Counted from the first letter of the stretch, positions 35,501-44,542 are shown. The stretch: DNA of 60,409 bases from Bacteroidales bacterium (GCA_016287875.1 JAEEXQ010000007.1:1-60409); one strand, 5' to 3'. The notes: generated by a model not told the origin, from the sequence alone. Made by a program: numbers and translations.

Positions 35501-37189
35501 GTGAAGATCAGCCTGGTGGAACCGCAGTTCCTGTATGAAGGCGACAGATATATGGTCCGTATAGCCTTGAGCAGCGCCCTCTCCAAGGATATCGACGGTA
35601 CGCTGAGCGTGAATGGTGTGACCGAGAAGGTGATGGTTCCTGCAAAGGGCAGCATCAACAAGGACGTGGGGCTTAAGGCGGAAGGCGGGAAGCTGGACAT
35701 CAAGGCCGTGTTCCGTCCCGGATCCGGAAGCTTCGGCGCCGATGGAGTGCTGGTTTCCGTACCCGTGAAGAAGGCCGAGCAGACACTTACCGAGGCCCAC
35801 TCGGCCATACTGCTCTCCGGTGCCGACAAGGCCGAGCTCGAAGCCGGACTCAGGGCCATGTTCAAGAATGTGGACGGATCGCTTCCCGCCCTCGAGGAAA
35901 TCGACATCCGCAGAATGCTTTTCGAGGCGGTTCCCGCAGAGCTGGAAATTTCTTGCGACAATTCCATTTCCGTCTCCAAGGCCCTCTACGCCTGGTCCCT
36001 CTGCAAGAAGATAGGAGCCTCGCCCTTCTTCGACAAGGCCGAGGCCGTGCAGAAACTGCTCGCCTGCCGCAACTCCGACGGTGGATTTGCCTGGTTCCCG
36101 GGGATGAACTCATCCCCCGTAGTTACCGCCGTAGTGCTGAAGCTGGTCCACGGCCTGGGAATAGTGGACGAGGCCGCCGCCGTGCAATATATCGACAAGG
36201 AGTTCTTCAAGAAGGGCTTCTCCCTCAACTGCTATCTGAACATCCGGAGCATGTTCCCGGAGGTTCCTTTCACGGAAAAGACCAGTTCCGAGTTCCGTAA
36301 GGACGTTCGCGCATATCTTGTCCCCAAGAAGGAACGCGGGCTCGATGGCTGGATAGCGGCCAAGGCACAGAGGGTGCAGACCCTGGACAACTTCCTCAGC
36401 AAGGACGGAGGCACTGCCCTGGCATCGAAGATGGGCATAATGCTCGGCACCGCATCCAAACTGCGCAAGTCGCTTTCCGCCGACATAGAATCGCTGGTGC
36501 AATACGCCCAGCCCCACAAGTGCGGAGGAATGTACTACCCCAATGCGGTGATGCCTTGGCGCGGATTGCTGGAAAGCGAGCTGGATGCCCACTGCACTCT
36601 GATCGATATTATGGACCGCTTCGGCCATAGTGAGATTTCCAACGGAATACGACTGTGGATAATGGTGCAGAAGGAAACTCAGGACTGGAAGCAGCAGCCC
36701 GGCTACATCGAAGCTCTCGGAGCAGTGCTGAACGGGCCCGAAAGCGTGCTGGATACCAAGGTCCTGGCCCTCAAGGCCAGCTATTCCGCTCCTTTCGACA
36801 AGGTGCGCGCTTCCGGCAACGGAATGTCCATAGCCAGGAAGGCCGTTCCCGAGGTCCTGCACATAGGCGACCGTATCAAGCTCTCGGTAGATATAACCAA
36901 CGAGGAGAACCGCAGCTTCGTCAAGCTCACCATCCCCTTCGGGGCGGGCCTCATCCCCGTGGACCAGAAGTCCGGATATCGCTGGGGATGCTACAGGAAC
37001 GTGCTCAAGGACCGCATCGAATGCTGGTACGAAGTGTATCCTGAAGAGAAGACCACGGTCAGCGAAGAGTTTTTCGTGACACGCGCCGGTTCGTTCCAGG
37101 CACCTGTCGCAACCATTGAATGTGAATATGCGCCGCATTACCGCGCGAACGATGCGTGGAACGGGCGGCTTGAAGTTTCTGCCGAATGA
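32579..37189 (+). CDS. Alpha-2-macroglobulin family protein (no thioester)
   Basis: A 1536-residue secreted protein with signal peptide MRLFKPLALTLMTMLFISS and no lipobox. It has the bacterial alpha-2-macroglobulin plan: MG-type beta-sandwich domains (VYLYSYGY, then AYNPDETVHFKAVLYKG at about 480-500, and FVLPSFDLIFDKES), a bait-like low-complexity stretch (SAEESAAVQSSGSIESSGSAD), the A2M core (FTNADKLSTYYVQLFAHDK) and a terpenoid-cyclase-like helical domain (NSDGGFAWFPGMNSS). I see no CxEQ thioester motif, so covalent trapping is not expected. Such proteins are thought to inhibit proteases or act as periplasmic stress factors. It overlaps folC and truB by four bases at each end. Confidence 0.88.
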   Translation: MRLFKPLALTLMTMLFISSTPVKTDRDGHVLTDLWAQYRTANLSDKPKTQEELLVKIKAEAKEKHLSWDFYDAAVKLVQVRTSVNWKLREQEEAARNKDLKEFGEPIVEYFLMVEFQGLGQDRRKAFVADNQEKLKKAHNPGFYGHDRRLNRRAYGRVLAGQLSNDYEYCLWSLGDGSELMDYFKEYPLSAFAEYESIPSSEGRKEKLEAYMEKWQGKAAGLLAEQDLLQMRFDELDESENGRKKGTSADFEALRDQCNAFNRKRASFKEGVDKKIADELTKVDLLLHFSLEAKDKNITIEDGKATIKLQNLGAVTVRILEGKKTVWEKYLTNPYKSCYVEDILLVDLPDLADGDYAVELDVRPEKISNLEDEVEYKKYTISASLRKDADGVGVWATDFVSGEPLGKVDVELIKDKKVVEKASLVLDGYTPLPASMAGRLASGKGGYAIRVRSGKRASKPVYLYSYGYGEEADDTERINAVLMTDRGAYNPDETVHFKAVLYKGTFDLKPVRAGVKLKAELYDTEGKFVESRQLVTNEFGSVAGDMALKRRDRNGMYELRLSRNGKNLCSRWLRVDDFVLPSFDLIFDKESSFARPVEEVRYGGNLYSYSGHSLSGSIIAYKLRHYGDVWKEGELHPDKDGRFDIRFTPDSSNTRYDYYQLEVRVIDSTGETMEWSRSIEIYPLAARSVKTEYFFEEKEGLGSGQMDLKVVAGDKPVWMVVEAHGRGNKLLWSRVEHFAPQSGPASTSISYSMKEDDPETVTIFVLYFQNKQCYSHSCELRKEDHRYDLPLSFTRFLDTTAPGAGYTFEIKTLAGVECAAAVFDKSTERYASNIWNNFRAQPVPSPRILRDSECGIDASDYKAVVIGYGKVGGLRGLMRSKATANMAMMDSAEESAAVQSSGSIESSGSADIPIRENFANTIAWEPFLRSDKDGNIKFSFTNADKLSTYYVQLFAHDKALRNETLRREMVVTIPVKISLVEPQFLYEGDRYMVRIALSSALSKDIDGTLSVNGVTEKVMVPAKGSINKDVGLKAEGGKLDIKAVFRPGSGSFGADGVLVSVPVKKAEQTLTEAHSAILLSGADKAELEAGLRAMFKNVDGSLPALEEIDIRRMLFEAVPAELEISCDNSISVSKALYAWSLCKKIGASPFFDKAEAVQKLLACRNSDGGFAWFPGMNSSPVVTAVVLKLVHGLGIVDEAAAVQYIDKEFFKKGFSLNCYLNIRSMFPEVPFTEKTSSEFRKDVRAYLVPKKERGLDGWIAAKAQRVQTLDNFLSKDGGTALASKMGIMLGTASKLRKSLSADIESLVQYAQPHKCGGMYYPNAVMPWRGLLESELDAHCTLIDIMDRFGHSEISNGIRLWIMVQKETQDWKQQPGYIEALGAVLNGPESVLDTKVLALKASYSAPFDKVRASGNGMSIARKAVPEVLHIGDRIKLSVDITNEENRSFVKLTIPFGAGLIPVDQKSGYRWGCYRNVLKDRIECWYEVYPEEKTTVSEEFFVTRAGSFQAPVATIECEYAPHYRANDAWNGRLEVSAE

Positions 37190-38037
37190 GTTATCTGACT
37201 TTACAGCGTGGGATGGAGCTGACCGGCTCCATCGAGGATTATCCCGAAGGAATTGTGGTCGTGGTGGACAAACCCTACCGCTGGACTTCCGCCGACGTTA
37301 TCCGCAAGGTCAAATGGATGGCGATCAAGCATTTCCATAAGAAAAACCTAAAGGTCGGGCACGCCGGCACCCTGGACCCGCTTGCTACCGGGGTGCTCCT
37401 GGTCTGCATAGGCAAGGCCACTAAATTGGCCGAGACTTTCCAGAAGGCACGGAAACAGTATATCGCAGGCGTGACCTTCGGTGCTACGACTGCTTCGTAT
37501 GATCTCGAGAAGGAGGTGGATGGTTTCTGTGATCTGGGTGGGGTTTCGGAGGAGGCTTTGCGTGGGGTGCTGCCTTCTTTCGTCGGCGAGCAGGATCAGG
37601 TAGCGCCGCTTTTCAGTGCTAAGTCGGTGGACGGCGTCCGTGTATATGAGATTGCCCGCAAGCGCTATAAGGCCGGTCTCCCCGTCGATGAGCTCGACGT
37701 CCTCCAAGCCAGCCGCATCAACATCTACGACCTATCTTTGCTGTCCTTCCGGGGAGGTGTCCCCTCCGGGAGGCGTGCCACTCTCCTTGAAGGACAGCAG
37801 GAAATAGTGTCTAAGGCGTCGAGCAGGATAAACGTAGCGGAAGTGCCGGAGGGGCTGCCGCAGGCGGAGATACTGGTGGACTGCTCGAAGGGGACATACA
37901 TACGCGCACTGGCACGCGACCTCGGCGAAGCACTCGGCAGCGGAGCCTTCCTCCACAGCCTCAGGCGCACAAAAAATGGGGGCTTCTCCGTAGAAGAAGC
38001 CCTCAGCATAGAAGATATCGCTTCGATTTTCAGATAG
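37186..38037 (+). CDS. truB: tRNA pseudouridine(55) synthase
   Basis: A 283-residue pseudouridine synthase that isomerises U55 in the T-loop of tRNAs. The signature HAGTLDPLATGVLL contains the catalytic aspartate (Asp64), preceded by VDKPYRWTSADVIRKVKW. Later motifs QVAPLFSAKSVDGVRVYE and CSKGTYIRALARDLGEALG are also typical. A PUA extension is short or absent. The ATG overlaps the preceding stop (ATGA). Its 3' end overlaps that of the convergent rhodanese-thioredoxin gene by 8 nt, and no terminator separates them. Confidence 0.96.
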   Translation: MSYLTLQRGMELTGSIEDYPEGIVVVVDKPYRWTSADVIRKVKWMAIKHFHKKNLKVGHAGTLDPLATGVLLVCIGKATKLAETFQKARKQYIAGVTFGATTASYDLEKEVDGFCDLGGVSEEALRGVLPSFVGEQDQVAPLFSAKSVDGVRVYEIARKRYKAGLPVDELDVLQASRINIYDLSLLSFRGGVPSGRRATLLEGQQEIVSKASSRINVAEVPEGLPQAEILVDCSKGTYIRALARDLGEALGSGAFLHSLRRTKNGGFSVEEALSIEDIASIFR

Positions 38038-38893
38038 CGCAGCTCTCGTCGGAGCAAAGCTGGCCGGAACGGCCCTGGACGGGCACCTTGCCATCAAGGG
38101 CAGCAGCCACTTTCCAAGCCATTACGGTAGAAAGCACCACCTTCCCATCCGGGTCGATAAGATAAAGGGAAGGAATCCACTTCACGCCATAGTCGGCGGC
38201 AACCTTGGAATCCTTCTTTCCGGCAGGATCGAAAAGCTGCACTCCGGGAAGCTCGTTCTCGGCGGCGAAACTGCACAGTGCATCGAATTCACGGTCGAAA
38301 GAGACCGACACGAACTGCACCTTCTCAGAATCGGCAGCAGCATACATTTCCTTAAGTTCAGGAACCTCGGCACGGCAGTCGGGGCACCAGGATGCCCAGA
38401 ACACCAGCACCACGGACTTGCCGCGGAAATCGCTTATGTTCACGGGATTCCCTTCGATGTCATTAAGTTCAAAACCGGGCACGGGAGCACCTGCGGGAAG
38501 CAAGCTCGCAGCATACTTGAAGTCCTGGTCGATATTCTTACCGGCCTTAGTCCAGGCCTCGATTCCGCCGAGCAGGTTGTACACCTTGTAGCCTTCCTTC
38601 CTCAAGGCCTTGGCGGCAGCTGCGCTGCGGCGCCCGCTACGGCAGTAAATATACAAAGAGTCTGACGAGTCGAAAAGGATGTCGATTCCATTGAGGAAAT
38701 CGCCGCCCTCCCAATCTACGTTGACTGCGCCGGGGATGCTTCCCTCGGCAAACTCTTCGGGGGTGCGCACATCGACTATATGTGCGCCGTCGGCAATCGC
38801 AGCAGCGAACTTGTCGACGCTAAGATGCTCGATACGGTTCGAGCAAGAAAAAAGGCTAATCAAAGAAATAGCCATAACAAAAAATTCTCTCAT
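38030..38893 (-). CDS. Rhodanese-thioredoxin (TlpA-like) lipoprotein
   Basis: A 287-residue exported protein with two domains. Residues about 20-118 are a rhodanese domain with the active loop YCRSGRRS (Cys84). Residues about 133-270 are a TlpA/ResA-like thioredoxin domain with WASWCPDCR (Cys170, Cys173) and the cis-proline segment KWIPSLYLIDPDG. The longest frame starts at 38947, but its first 18 codons cover the predicted promoter. I start at 38893, giving signal MREFFVMAISLISLFSC with Cys17 as lipobox. The combination suggests handling of sulfane sulfur or periplasmic thiol reduction. It ends with a cysteine-containing tail, CSDESCAI. Confidence 0.82.
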   Translation of the reverse strand: MREFFVMAISLISLFSCSNRIEHLSVDKFAAAIADGAHIVDVRTPEEFAEGSIPGAVNVDWEGGDFLNGIDILFDSSDSLYIYCRSGRRSAAAAKALRKEGYKVYNLLGGIEAWTKAGKNIDQDFKYAASLLPAGAPVPGFELNDIEGNPVNISDFRGKSVVLVFWASWCPDCRAEVPELKEMYAAADSEKVQFVSVSFDREFDALCSFAAENELPGVQLFDPAGKKDSKVAADYGVKWIPSLYLIDPDGKVVLSTVMAWKVAAALDGKVPVQGRSGQLCSDESCAI

Positions 38894-38914
38894 ATGTTCT
38901 AAAAAAACGGCGAC

Positions 38915-38944
38915 AAAGATAGTTGCAATTCTTGAAAAAACAAA
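38915..38944 (-). promoter_or_regulatory. Promoter of the rhodanese-thioredoxin gene
   Basis: On the minus strand TTTG (38944-38941) is followed after 18 nt by TATCTTTG (38922-38915), close to the Bacteroidota consensus. It ends 21 bases before the chosen ATG and supports the shorter start. Confidence 0.6.
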
Positions 38945-38947
38945 CAA

Positions 38948-38980
38948 AAAAAACCGCCCATCCGAGATAGGCGGTTTTTT
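38948..38980 (-). terminator. Terminator of pnp
   Basis: On the minus strand AAAAAACCGCC, an 11-base loop and GGCGGTTTTTT form a perfect 11-bp stem, 16 nt after the pnp stop. Its A/T arms make it able to work in both directions. Confidence 0.85.
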
Positions 38981-38996
38981 TATAATAAACTGTAGA

Positions 38997-41351
38997 CTAA
39001 TAAGTTTCCTCTACGGGTTCTTTGTAGTCGTCGGCCTGGGGTGCGGGGGCCTGCTCGCGGCGGGGTTTGAAGCCGCGGCGTTCGCCACGGTCCCCGTCAC
39101 GACGCTCGTGACGCTCCCCACGCTCGCGGCGCTCGCCACGGTCGTGACGCTCTCCGCGCTCGTTTCCACCCTCGCGGCGAGGGCCGCGGCCGGGCTTGGG
39201 CTCGACATAACCTTCGGGCTTCTCGGTAAGAGCACGCATGGAGAGGCGCATCTTGCCGGTCTTGGCATCGATCTCAAGAAGCTTGACATCGATTTCCTGG
39301 CCGACGCTGAGCACGTCCTCAACCTTCTCGGTCTTGTTCCAGGCGATCTCGCTCACGTGGAGCAGGCCTTCCTTACCGGGGAGAATCTCTACGAAAGCAC
39401 CGAACTCGAGGATGCTGACCACCTTTCCGTGGTAAACCTGTCCGGCCTCGGGAACTGCGCAGATACCCTTGATCCAGTCGAGAGCCTTCTTCATGGACTC
39501 TCCGTCGGTGCTGGCCACATCGACCACACCCTCGGTGCCACCGCCGGGAAGCGGGACTTCGTCGATGGTGATGGTGGTGCCGGTCTCCTTCTGAATCTTC
39601 TGGATGGTCTCGCCGCCCTTGCCGATAACTGCGCCGATGAACTCTGCAGGGATGCGGATTTCTTCGATGCGAGGCACGAAAGGCTTGTAGTCAGCGCGAG
39701 GCTCGGAGATGGTCTTGAGCATCTCGCCCATAATGTGGAGCCTGCCCTGGCGGGCCTGCTCGAGGGCCTTGGCGAGAACCTCATAGCTGAGGCCGTCCAC
39801 CTTGATGTCCATCTGGGTAGCGGTGATACCGTCCTTGGTACCGGTTACCTTGAAGTCCATGTCACCGAGGTGATCCTCGTCGCCGAGGATATCGGTAAGG
39901 ATGGCATAACGGTCGTTGGGGCGCTCGGCGTCGGTGATAAGGCCCATTGCAACACCTGCGACGGGTTTCTTGATCTTGACACCGGCATCCATCAGTGCGA
40001 GGCAGCCGCCGCAGACGGAAGCCATCGAAGACGAGCCGTTGGATTCGAGGATATCGGAAACTACGCGCACTGCGTAGGGATTCTCGGGTGCGAGGGGAAC
40101 CACAGGCTTGAGGGCACGCATTGCCAGGTTGCCGTGGCCGATTTCGCGACGTCCGGTAGCACGGATAGGCTTGGCCTCACCGGTAGCGAACGGAGGGAAG
40201 TTGTAGTGGAGGACGAACTGCTGGTCTTCCTGGATGAGGACCTCGTCCATCTCCTTCATATCCATCTTGGTACCGAGGGTGACGGTCGCGAGGGACTGGG
40301 TCTCACCGCGGGTGAAGATGGCGGAACCGTGGGCATAAGGGAGATAATCGACTTCGCACCAGATGGGGCGGACCTCATTGCACTCACGGCCGTCGAGGCG
40401 CTTGCCTTCGTCGAGGATGAGGTTGCGCATAGCTTCCTTCTCGACCTCGTGATAGTAGCGCTCCACGATAGGAGTCTTCTCCTCGAGCTCCTCCTCGGGG
40501 ATGGTAGCGAGGAATTCCTCCTTGATGGCCTTGAAACCGGTCTCGCGCTCGTGCTTGGGCTTGGCAGCCTTGGCGAGCTCGTAGCACTTGTCGTAGCAAG
40601 CCTTCTTGACGGCGGCCTTGAGCTCTTCATCCTCAACGTCGTGAGGATAGTCGCGCTTCGCTCCGTCGGTGCCGAGCTCGTGCATGAGCTCTTTCTGCAC
40701 GCGGCAGTGCTTCTTGATCTCTTCGTGGGCGACCTTGATAGCCTCGAGCATATCAGCCTCGGAGACCTCTTTCATTTCGCCTTCGACCATCATGATGTTC
40801 TCCTCGGTTGCAGCCACCATCAGTTCGATGTCGGCGTCGGGCATCTGGGAGAAATTAGGGTTGATGACCCACTCTCCGTTGATACGGCTCACGCGGACCT
40901 CCGAAATAGGGCCTCCGAAAGGAAGGTCGGAAGTAGCGAGGGCGCAGGATGCGGCCAGGCCGGCGAGGGCATCAGGCTGGACATCCTTCTCTGCGGAGAT
41001 AAGGTTCACATATACGAATACTTCATTGTGGAAATCCTCCGGCCAGAGGGGACGGATAGGACGGTCCACCAGGCGGGCGATGAGCACCTCGTAGTCGGAG
41101 GGCTTGCTCTCCCTTTTAAGGAATCCTCCGGGGAAGCGGCCAGCGGAGTAGTATTTCTCCCTGTAGTCCACCGAGAGGGGAAGGAAATCGGTTCCTTCTT
41201 TAACTTCGTCTGCAGCGGTGACGGCGGCGAGCAACATGGTGCCGCCCATCTTGACAACTGCGGAGCCGGCTGCCTGCTTGGCAAGTTTGCCGGTCTCGAT
41301 CTCGATTACCCGACCGTCGGGTAACGTGATGGTTTTCTTGATTACGTTCAT
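38997..41351 (-). CDS. pnp: Polyribonucleotide nucleotidyltransferase (PNPase)
   Basis: A 784-residue phosphorolytic 3'-5' exoribonuclease. Two RNase PH domains (about 10-230 and 320-550) are joined by a helical linker; [14 protein letters not shown] and the [16 protein letters not shown] stretch mark the second catalytic core. A KH domain ([21 protein letters not shown]) and an S1 domain ([28 protein letters not shown]) follow. The C-terminus has an extra low-complexity tail of Arg, Glu, Gly and His repeats (about 705-765, [19 protein letters not shown]), which may add RNA affinity. It lies 84 nt downstream of rpsO, the classical rpsO-pnp order, with a hairpin between them. Confidence 0.98.
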   Translation of the reverse strand: MNVIKKTITLPDGRVIEIETGKLAKQAAGSAVVKMGGTMLLAAVTAADEVKEGTDFLPLSVDYREKYYSAGRFPGGFLKRESKPSDYEVLIARLVDRPIRPLWPEDFHNEVFVYVNLISAEKDVQPDALAGLAASCALATSDLPFGGPISEVRVSRINGEWVINPNFSQMPDADIELMVAATEENIMMVEGEMKEVSEADMLEAIKVAHEEIKKHCRVQKELMHELGTDGAKRDYPHDVEDEELKAAVKKACYDKCYELAKAAKPKHERETGFKAIKEEFLATIPEEELEEKTPIVERYYHEVEKEAMRNLILDEGKRLDGRECNEVRPIWCEVDYLPYAHGSAIFTRGETQSLATVTLGTKMDMKEMDEVLIQEDQQFVLHYNFPPFATGEAKPIRATGRREIGHGNLAMRALKPVVPLAPENPYAVRVVSDILESNGSSSMASVCGGCLALMDAGVKIKKPVAGVAMGLITDAERPNDRYAILTDILGDEDHLGDMDFKVTGTKDGITATQMDIKVDGLSYEVLAKALEQARQGRLHIMGEMLKTISEPRADYKPFVPRIEEIRIPAEFIGAVIGKGGETIQKIQKETGTTITIDEVPLPGGGTEGVVDVASTDGESMKKALDWIKGICAVPEAGQVYHGKVVSILEFGAFVEILPGKEGLLHVSEIAWNKTEKVEDVLSVGQEIDVKLLEIDAKTGKMRLSMRALTEKPEGYVEPKPGRGPRREGGNERGERHDRGERRERGERHERRDGDRGERRGFKPRREQAPAPQADDYKEPVEETY

Positions 41352-41385
41352 TACTTCTTTATTGCGTCTTGTTTGCGTCCTTGAT

Positions 41386-41422
41386 AAAAGGAAACCGGCC
41401 GTCGAGGCGACCGGGTCCTTTT
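41386..41422 (-). terminator. Hairpin/attenuator between rpsO and pnp
   Basis: On the minus strand AAAAGGA...CCGG and CCGG...TCCTTTT arms enclose a GC-rich loop 13 nt after the rpsO stop. The stem ends in T-rich sequence. It may partly terminate rpsO transcripts or serve as an RNase III processing site before pnp. Confidence 0.6.
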
Positions 41423-41435
41423 CTTGAGCACCTGC

Positions 41436-41711
41436 TTATCGGCGGAGACCAAGCTCCTTCACGATGTTACGGTACCTTTCGATGTCAACTTCCTTGAGGT
41501 AGTCGAGGAGCTGACGGCGCTTACCGACCAGACGGAGGAGGGAGCGACGGGTGACGACGTCCTTCTTGTTAGTCTTGACGTGCTCGGTAAGGTGTGCGAT
41601 ACGGTAGGAGAACAGTGCGATCTGGCTCTCTGCGGAACCAGTGTCAGTGTTGGACTTCCCGTACTTTGCGAAAACTTCCTGCTTTTTCGCCGGCTGTAAA
41701 TACTCTGCCAT
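41436..41711 (-). CDS. rpsO: 30S ribosomal protein S15
   Basis: A 91-residue S15, a primary 16S rRNA-binding protein of the small-subunit platform. Typical sequence includes DTGSAESQIALFSYRIAHLTEH and SLLRLVGKRRQLLDYLKEVD, with a lysine-rich N-terminus. Length is normal (88-91). It has its own promoter (41815-41845), which overlaps the end of hutI, and a leader of about 95 nt, long enough for autoregulation by S15. Confidence 0.98.
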   Translation of the reverse strand: MAEYLQPAKKQEVFAKYGKSNTDTGSAESQIALFSYRIAHLTEHVKTNKKDVVTRRSLLRLVGKRRQLLDYLKEVDIERYRNIVKELGLRR

Positions 41712-41746
41712 GTTTTTGCGTTTTTAAATAATTAATAATCAGGAAT

Positions 41747-41762
41747 CTTCCGAAACCGGAAG
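41747..41762 (-). promoter_or_regulatory. Hairpin in the rpsO leader
   Basis: CTTCCG-AAAC-CGGAAG folds as a perfect 6-bp stem with a four-base loop, in the rpsO 5' leader about 36 nt before the ATG. S15 controls its own translation through leader structures in several phyla, so this is a candidate site. I cannot match it to a known class. Confidence 0.35.
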
Positions 41763-41814
41763 GCTTGTTGCCGATGTAGCAAAATCGCTGTTCACCACTT
41801 CGAACAAAAGCGCG

Positions 41815-41845
41815 CAAATTTAGGCATTTTTTCGTGAATATCAAA
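41815..41845 (-). promoter_or_regulatory. Promoter of rpsO
   Basis: TTTG (41845-41842) and TAAATTTG (41822-41815) on the minus strand, 19 nt apart, are an exact consensus pair. The -33 box overlaps the hutI stop codon (41843-41841), so rpsO is separated from the hut operon without any intergenic spacer. Confidence 0.75.
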
Positions 41846-43055
41846 ATAATGACTCTTTCCCCGTCAGATAAAGCGAACGGATGAAGGGAGTATGGTGCAG
41901 ATATGGCAGTTTAGCCAGCGTCCATCCAGGACGGGTGAGTATCAAATCCGCCCTCTTGCCACGCGTCACGGAGCCGGTTTCACCGCTCAAGCCCATTGCG
42001 TAGGCTCCGTTCAGGGTCACCGCGTTCAGGGCCTCGGCGGGCGTCAGGCGCATCTTCACGCAAGCGAGGGCCATTACAAAGCGCATATCCCCCGAGGGAG
42101 ATGAGCCCGGATTGTAATCGGATGCCAGGGCAAGGCCCAGCCCGGCGCGTATGTAGTCCTTCGCCCGGCCGTAGGGTATTCCCAGGAAGAAGGAGGATCC
42201 GGGCAGCATCACGGGCATTGTTCCGGTCCCGCGGAGCGCCTCGATTTCGGCATCGCCAGTACGTTCGAGATGATCTACCGAGAGTGCATTGTGCCGTACT
42301 CCTACCTGCACTCCCCCGCTCACCGCGAGTTCGTTGGCGTGGATTTTCCCGCGAAGGCCACAGGCGGCCCCGGCCTCGAGTATGCGGGCCGTATCTTCCG
42401 GAGTGAAGAAGCCCTCGTCGCAGAAGACATCTACGAAATCCGCGAGTCCGGCGGCCTCCGGGATTATGTCGATTACGGCCTGCACATAGGCCTCGCGGGT
42501 ATATCCCCGGCCTACCGCGTGAGCGCCCAGGAAGGTGGAAACCACCTGCGCCGGCACGCTCTCCCGTATGCGGCGTATCACCCTCAGCATCTTCATCTCC
42601 CCCTCCGGATTAAGGCCATAGCCGCTTTTGATTTCCAGGGAACCGGTGCCTTTGGCCAGGACCTCCCGGACCCTCTCCATCGACTGCCGGTAGAGTTCAT
42701 CTTCTGGGGTGGCGTTCAGCAGGTCGGAGGAATTCAGTATCCCTCCGCCCCGGGCAGCGATCTGCTCGTAGCTCAGGCCGTTTATCTTGTCGAGGAACTC
42801 CCCCTCGCGGCTGCCGGCGTACACCACGTGGGTGTGGCTGTCGCAGAATGCGGGGAGTATCATGCCGCCACAGGCGTCGATGGTCTCATCGGCCTCCGGC
42901 GCCGGACCGGTCCCGAAATCCACTATCTTTCCACCCTCAACCGCCAGCCAGGCATCGTGAAGAATGCCGGCATCGGCCATCTCGGCACCCTGACGGCGCA
43001 GAAGGCCCTCCGGCGCTATTCCGGCCAGTTCGCCTATGTTAGTGAACAGAATCAT
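41841..43055 (-). CDS. hutI: Imidazolonepropionase
   Basis: A 404-residue amidohydrolase converting imidazolone-5-propionate to N-formimino-L-glutamate, third step of histidine degradation. Metal-ligand motifs are visible: CDSHTHVVYAG (about 70-80), FLGAHAVGRGYTRE, VDVFCDEGFFTPED and KIHANELAVSGG. The LASDYNPGSSPSGDM segment near 315-330 is also typical. The start codon overlaps the hutH stop (ATGA). It is the last gene of the hut operon. Confidence 0.97.
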   Translation of the reverse strand: MILFTNIGELAGIAPEGLLRRQGAEMADAGILHDAWLAVEGGKIVDFGTGPAPEADETIDACGGMILPAFCDSHTHVVYAGSREGEFLDKINGLSYEQIAARGGGILNSSDLLNATPEDELYRQSMERVREVLAKGTGSLEIKSGYGLNPEGEMKMLRVIRRIRESVPAQVVSTFLGAHAVGRGYTREAYVQAVIDIIPEAAGLADFVDVFCDEGFFTPEDTARILEAGAACGLRGKIHANELAVSGGVQVGVRHNALSVDHLERTGDAEIEALRGTGTMPVMLPGSSFFLGIPYGRAKDYIRAGLGLALASDYNPGSSPSGDMRFVMALACVKMRLTPAEALNAVTLNGAYAMGLSGETGSVTRGKRADLILTRPGWTLAKLPYLHHTPFIRSLYLTGKESLF

Positions 43056-44542
43056 ATGGGCAGGGATTCTTTGCGTATGAATTCGATAGACTTCTCGATG
43101 AAGGGATGCATATAGCTGTCGTCGGTAATGAACGGCACCTCCTTGCGGTAGTGCTTGAGCACCTTCTCGAGCAAGGGGGATGTCTTAGCCGGACGGCGGA
43201 ATTCCATGGCCTGGGCCGCGTTGAAAAGCTCGATGGCCAGCACGGTTTCGGCGTTGTCCACCACGCGCACCAGCTTGGTGGCGGAGTTGGAACCCATGGA
43301 AACGTGGTCCTCCTGGCCCTGGGACGAGGGGATGGAGTCGCAGGACGCGGGCCAGCAGAGGCCCTTGTTCTGGCTCACTATCGAAGCGGCGGTGTACTGG
43401 GGGATCATGAATCCGCTGTTCAGTCCGGGATTCACCACCAGATACTTGGGCAGGCCGCGGAGGCCGTGTATCAGCTGATATGTGCGCCTTTCGGATATGG
43501 ATGCCAGCTCCGACATCGCAATCGCCAGGGCATCCATAGGTATGGCTATTGGCTCGCCGTGGAAGTTTCCGGCGGATATTATCATATCCTCGTCCGGGAA
43601 GATGTTGGGGTTGTCGGTCGCGGAGTTTATCTCATTCTCTATGACCGACTTAACATACATTATATTGTCCTTGACGGCACCGTGCACCTGGGGGATGCAG
43701 CGGAAACTGTAAGGATCCTGCACGTGTTCCTTGGGCCGGTTTATGAGCTCGCTGCCTGCCAGCACGGACATAAAACGCTTTCCGGTAGATATCTGCCCGG
43801 TATGCGGACGCAGCTGGTGGGTAAGGGGCAGGAAGGGCTCGATGCGGCCGTCGAATGCGTCCAGCGACATAGCTCCGACAAGGTCGGCCCAGCGCGATAG
43901 GCGCATCGATTTGAGTATGGACCAGACTGCGTGGGCGCTCATGAACTGAGTGCCGTTAAGCAGGGCCAGACCCTCCTTCGACTGCAGCGTTATGGGCTCC
44001 CAGCCCATTTCTTTCCATACTTCGGCGGAAGGGCGGACCTTCCCTTTGTACAGTACTTCTCCGAGGCCAATCAGCGGCAGGCTGAGATGCGCCAGGGGCG
44101 CCAGGTCGCCGGATGCCCCGAGGGAACCCTGCTGATATACCACGGGGAGTATATCCTCGTTGAACATATCCATCAGCCTCTGTACCGTGGCAAGCTGCAC
44201 TCCGGAGTGGCCATAGGCCAGGTTCTGCACTTTCAGGAAGAGCATTATCTTCACTATCTCCGGGCGTACCGTCTCCCCCGCCCCGCAGGCGTGGGATACC
44301 ACCAGATTGTACTGCAGACGGGAAAGGTCTTCCTTGGGGATGGTAACGTTGTAGAGGGATCCGAATCCGGTAGTGATGCCATAGAGCGGACGGTCTATGT
44401 CCTCCATCTTGCGGTCCAGATACTCCCGGCACTTGATTATGGCGCCGACGGATGCGTCGGATAGTTCCAGTTTTTCGTGATTGTCAAGTATGGCCTTAAG
44501 CCTTTCCAGCGTAAGGCGTTCGTTCGATATTATGTGGCTCAT
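43052..44542 (-). CDS. hutH: Histidine ammonia-lyase
   Basis: A 496-residue lyase removing ammonia from histidine to give trans-urocanate. The Ala-Ser-Gly triad that forms the MIO cofactor is present in GSLGASGDLAPLAH (Ala143-Ser144-Gly145). An upstream YGITTGFGSLYN loop carries the catalytic tyrosine, and QEDHVSMGSNSATK and NFHGEPIAIPMD are also found. It starts 2 nt after hutU and overlaps hutI by four bases. Confidence 0.97.
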   Translation of the reverse strand: MSHIISNERLTLERLKAILDNHEKLELSDASVGAIIKCREYLDRKMEDIDRPLYGITTGFGSLYNVTIPKEDLSRLQYNLVVSHACGAGETVRPEIVKIMLFLKVQNLAYGHSGVQLATVQRLMDMFNEDILPVVYQQGSLGASGDLAPLAHLSLPLIGLGEVLYKGKVRPSAEVWKEMGWEPITLQSKEGLALLNGTQFMSAHAVWSILKSMRLSRWADLVGAMSLDAFDGRIEPFLPLTHQLRPHTGQISTGKRFMSVLAGSELINRPKEHVQDPYSFRCIPQVHGAVKDNIMYVKSVIENEINSATDNPNIFPDEDMIISAGNFHGEPIAIPMDALAIAMSELASISERRTYQLIHGLRGLPKYLVVNPGLNSGFMIPQYTAASIVSQNKGLCWPASCDSIPSSQGQEDHVSMGSNSATKLVRVVDNAETVLAIELFNAAQAMEFRRPAKTSPLLEKVLKHYRKEVPFITDDSYMHPFIEKSIEFIRKESLPI

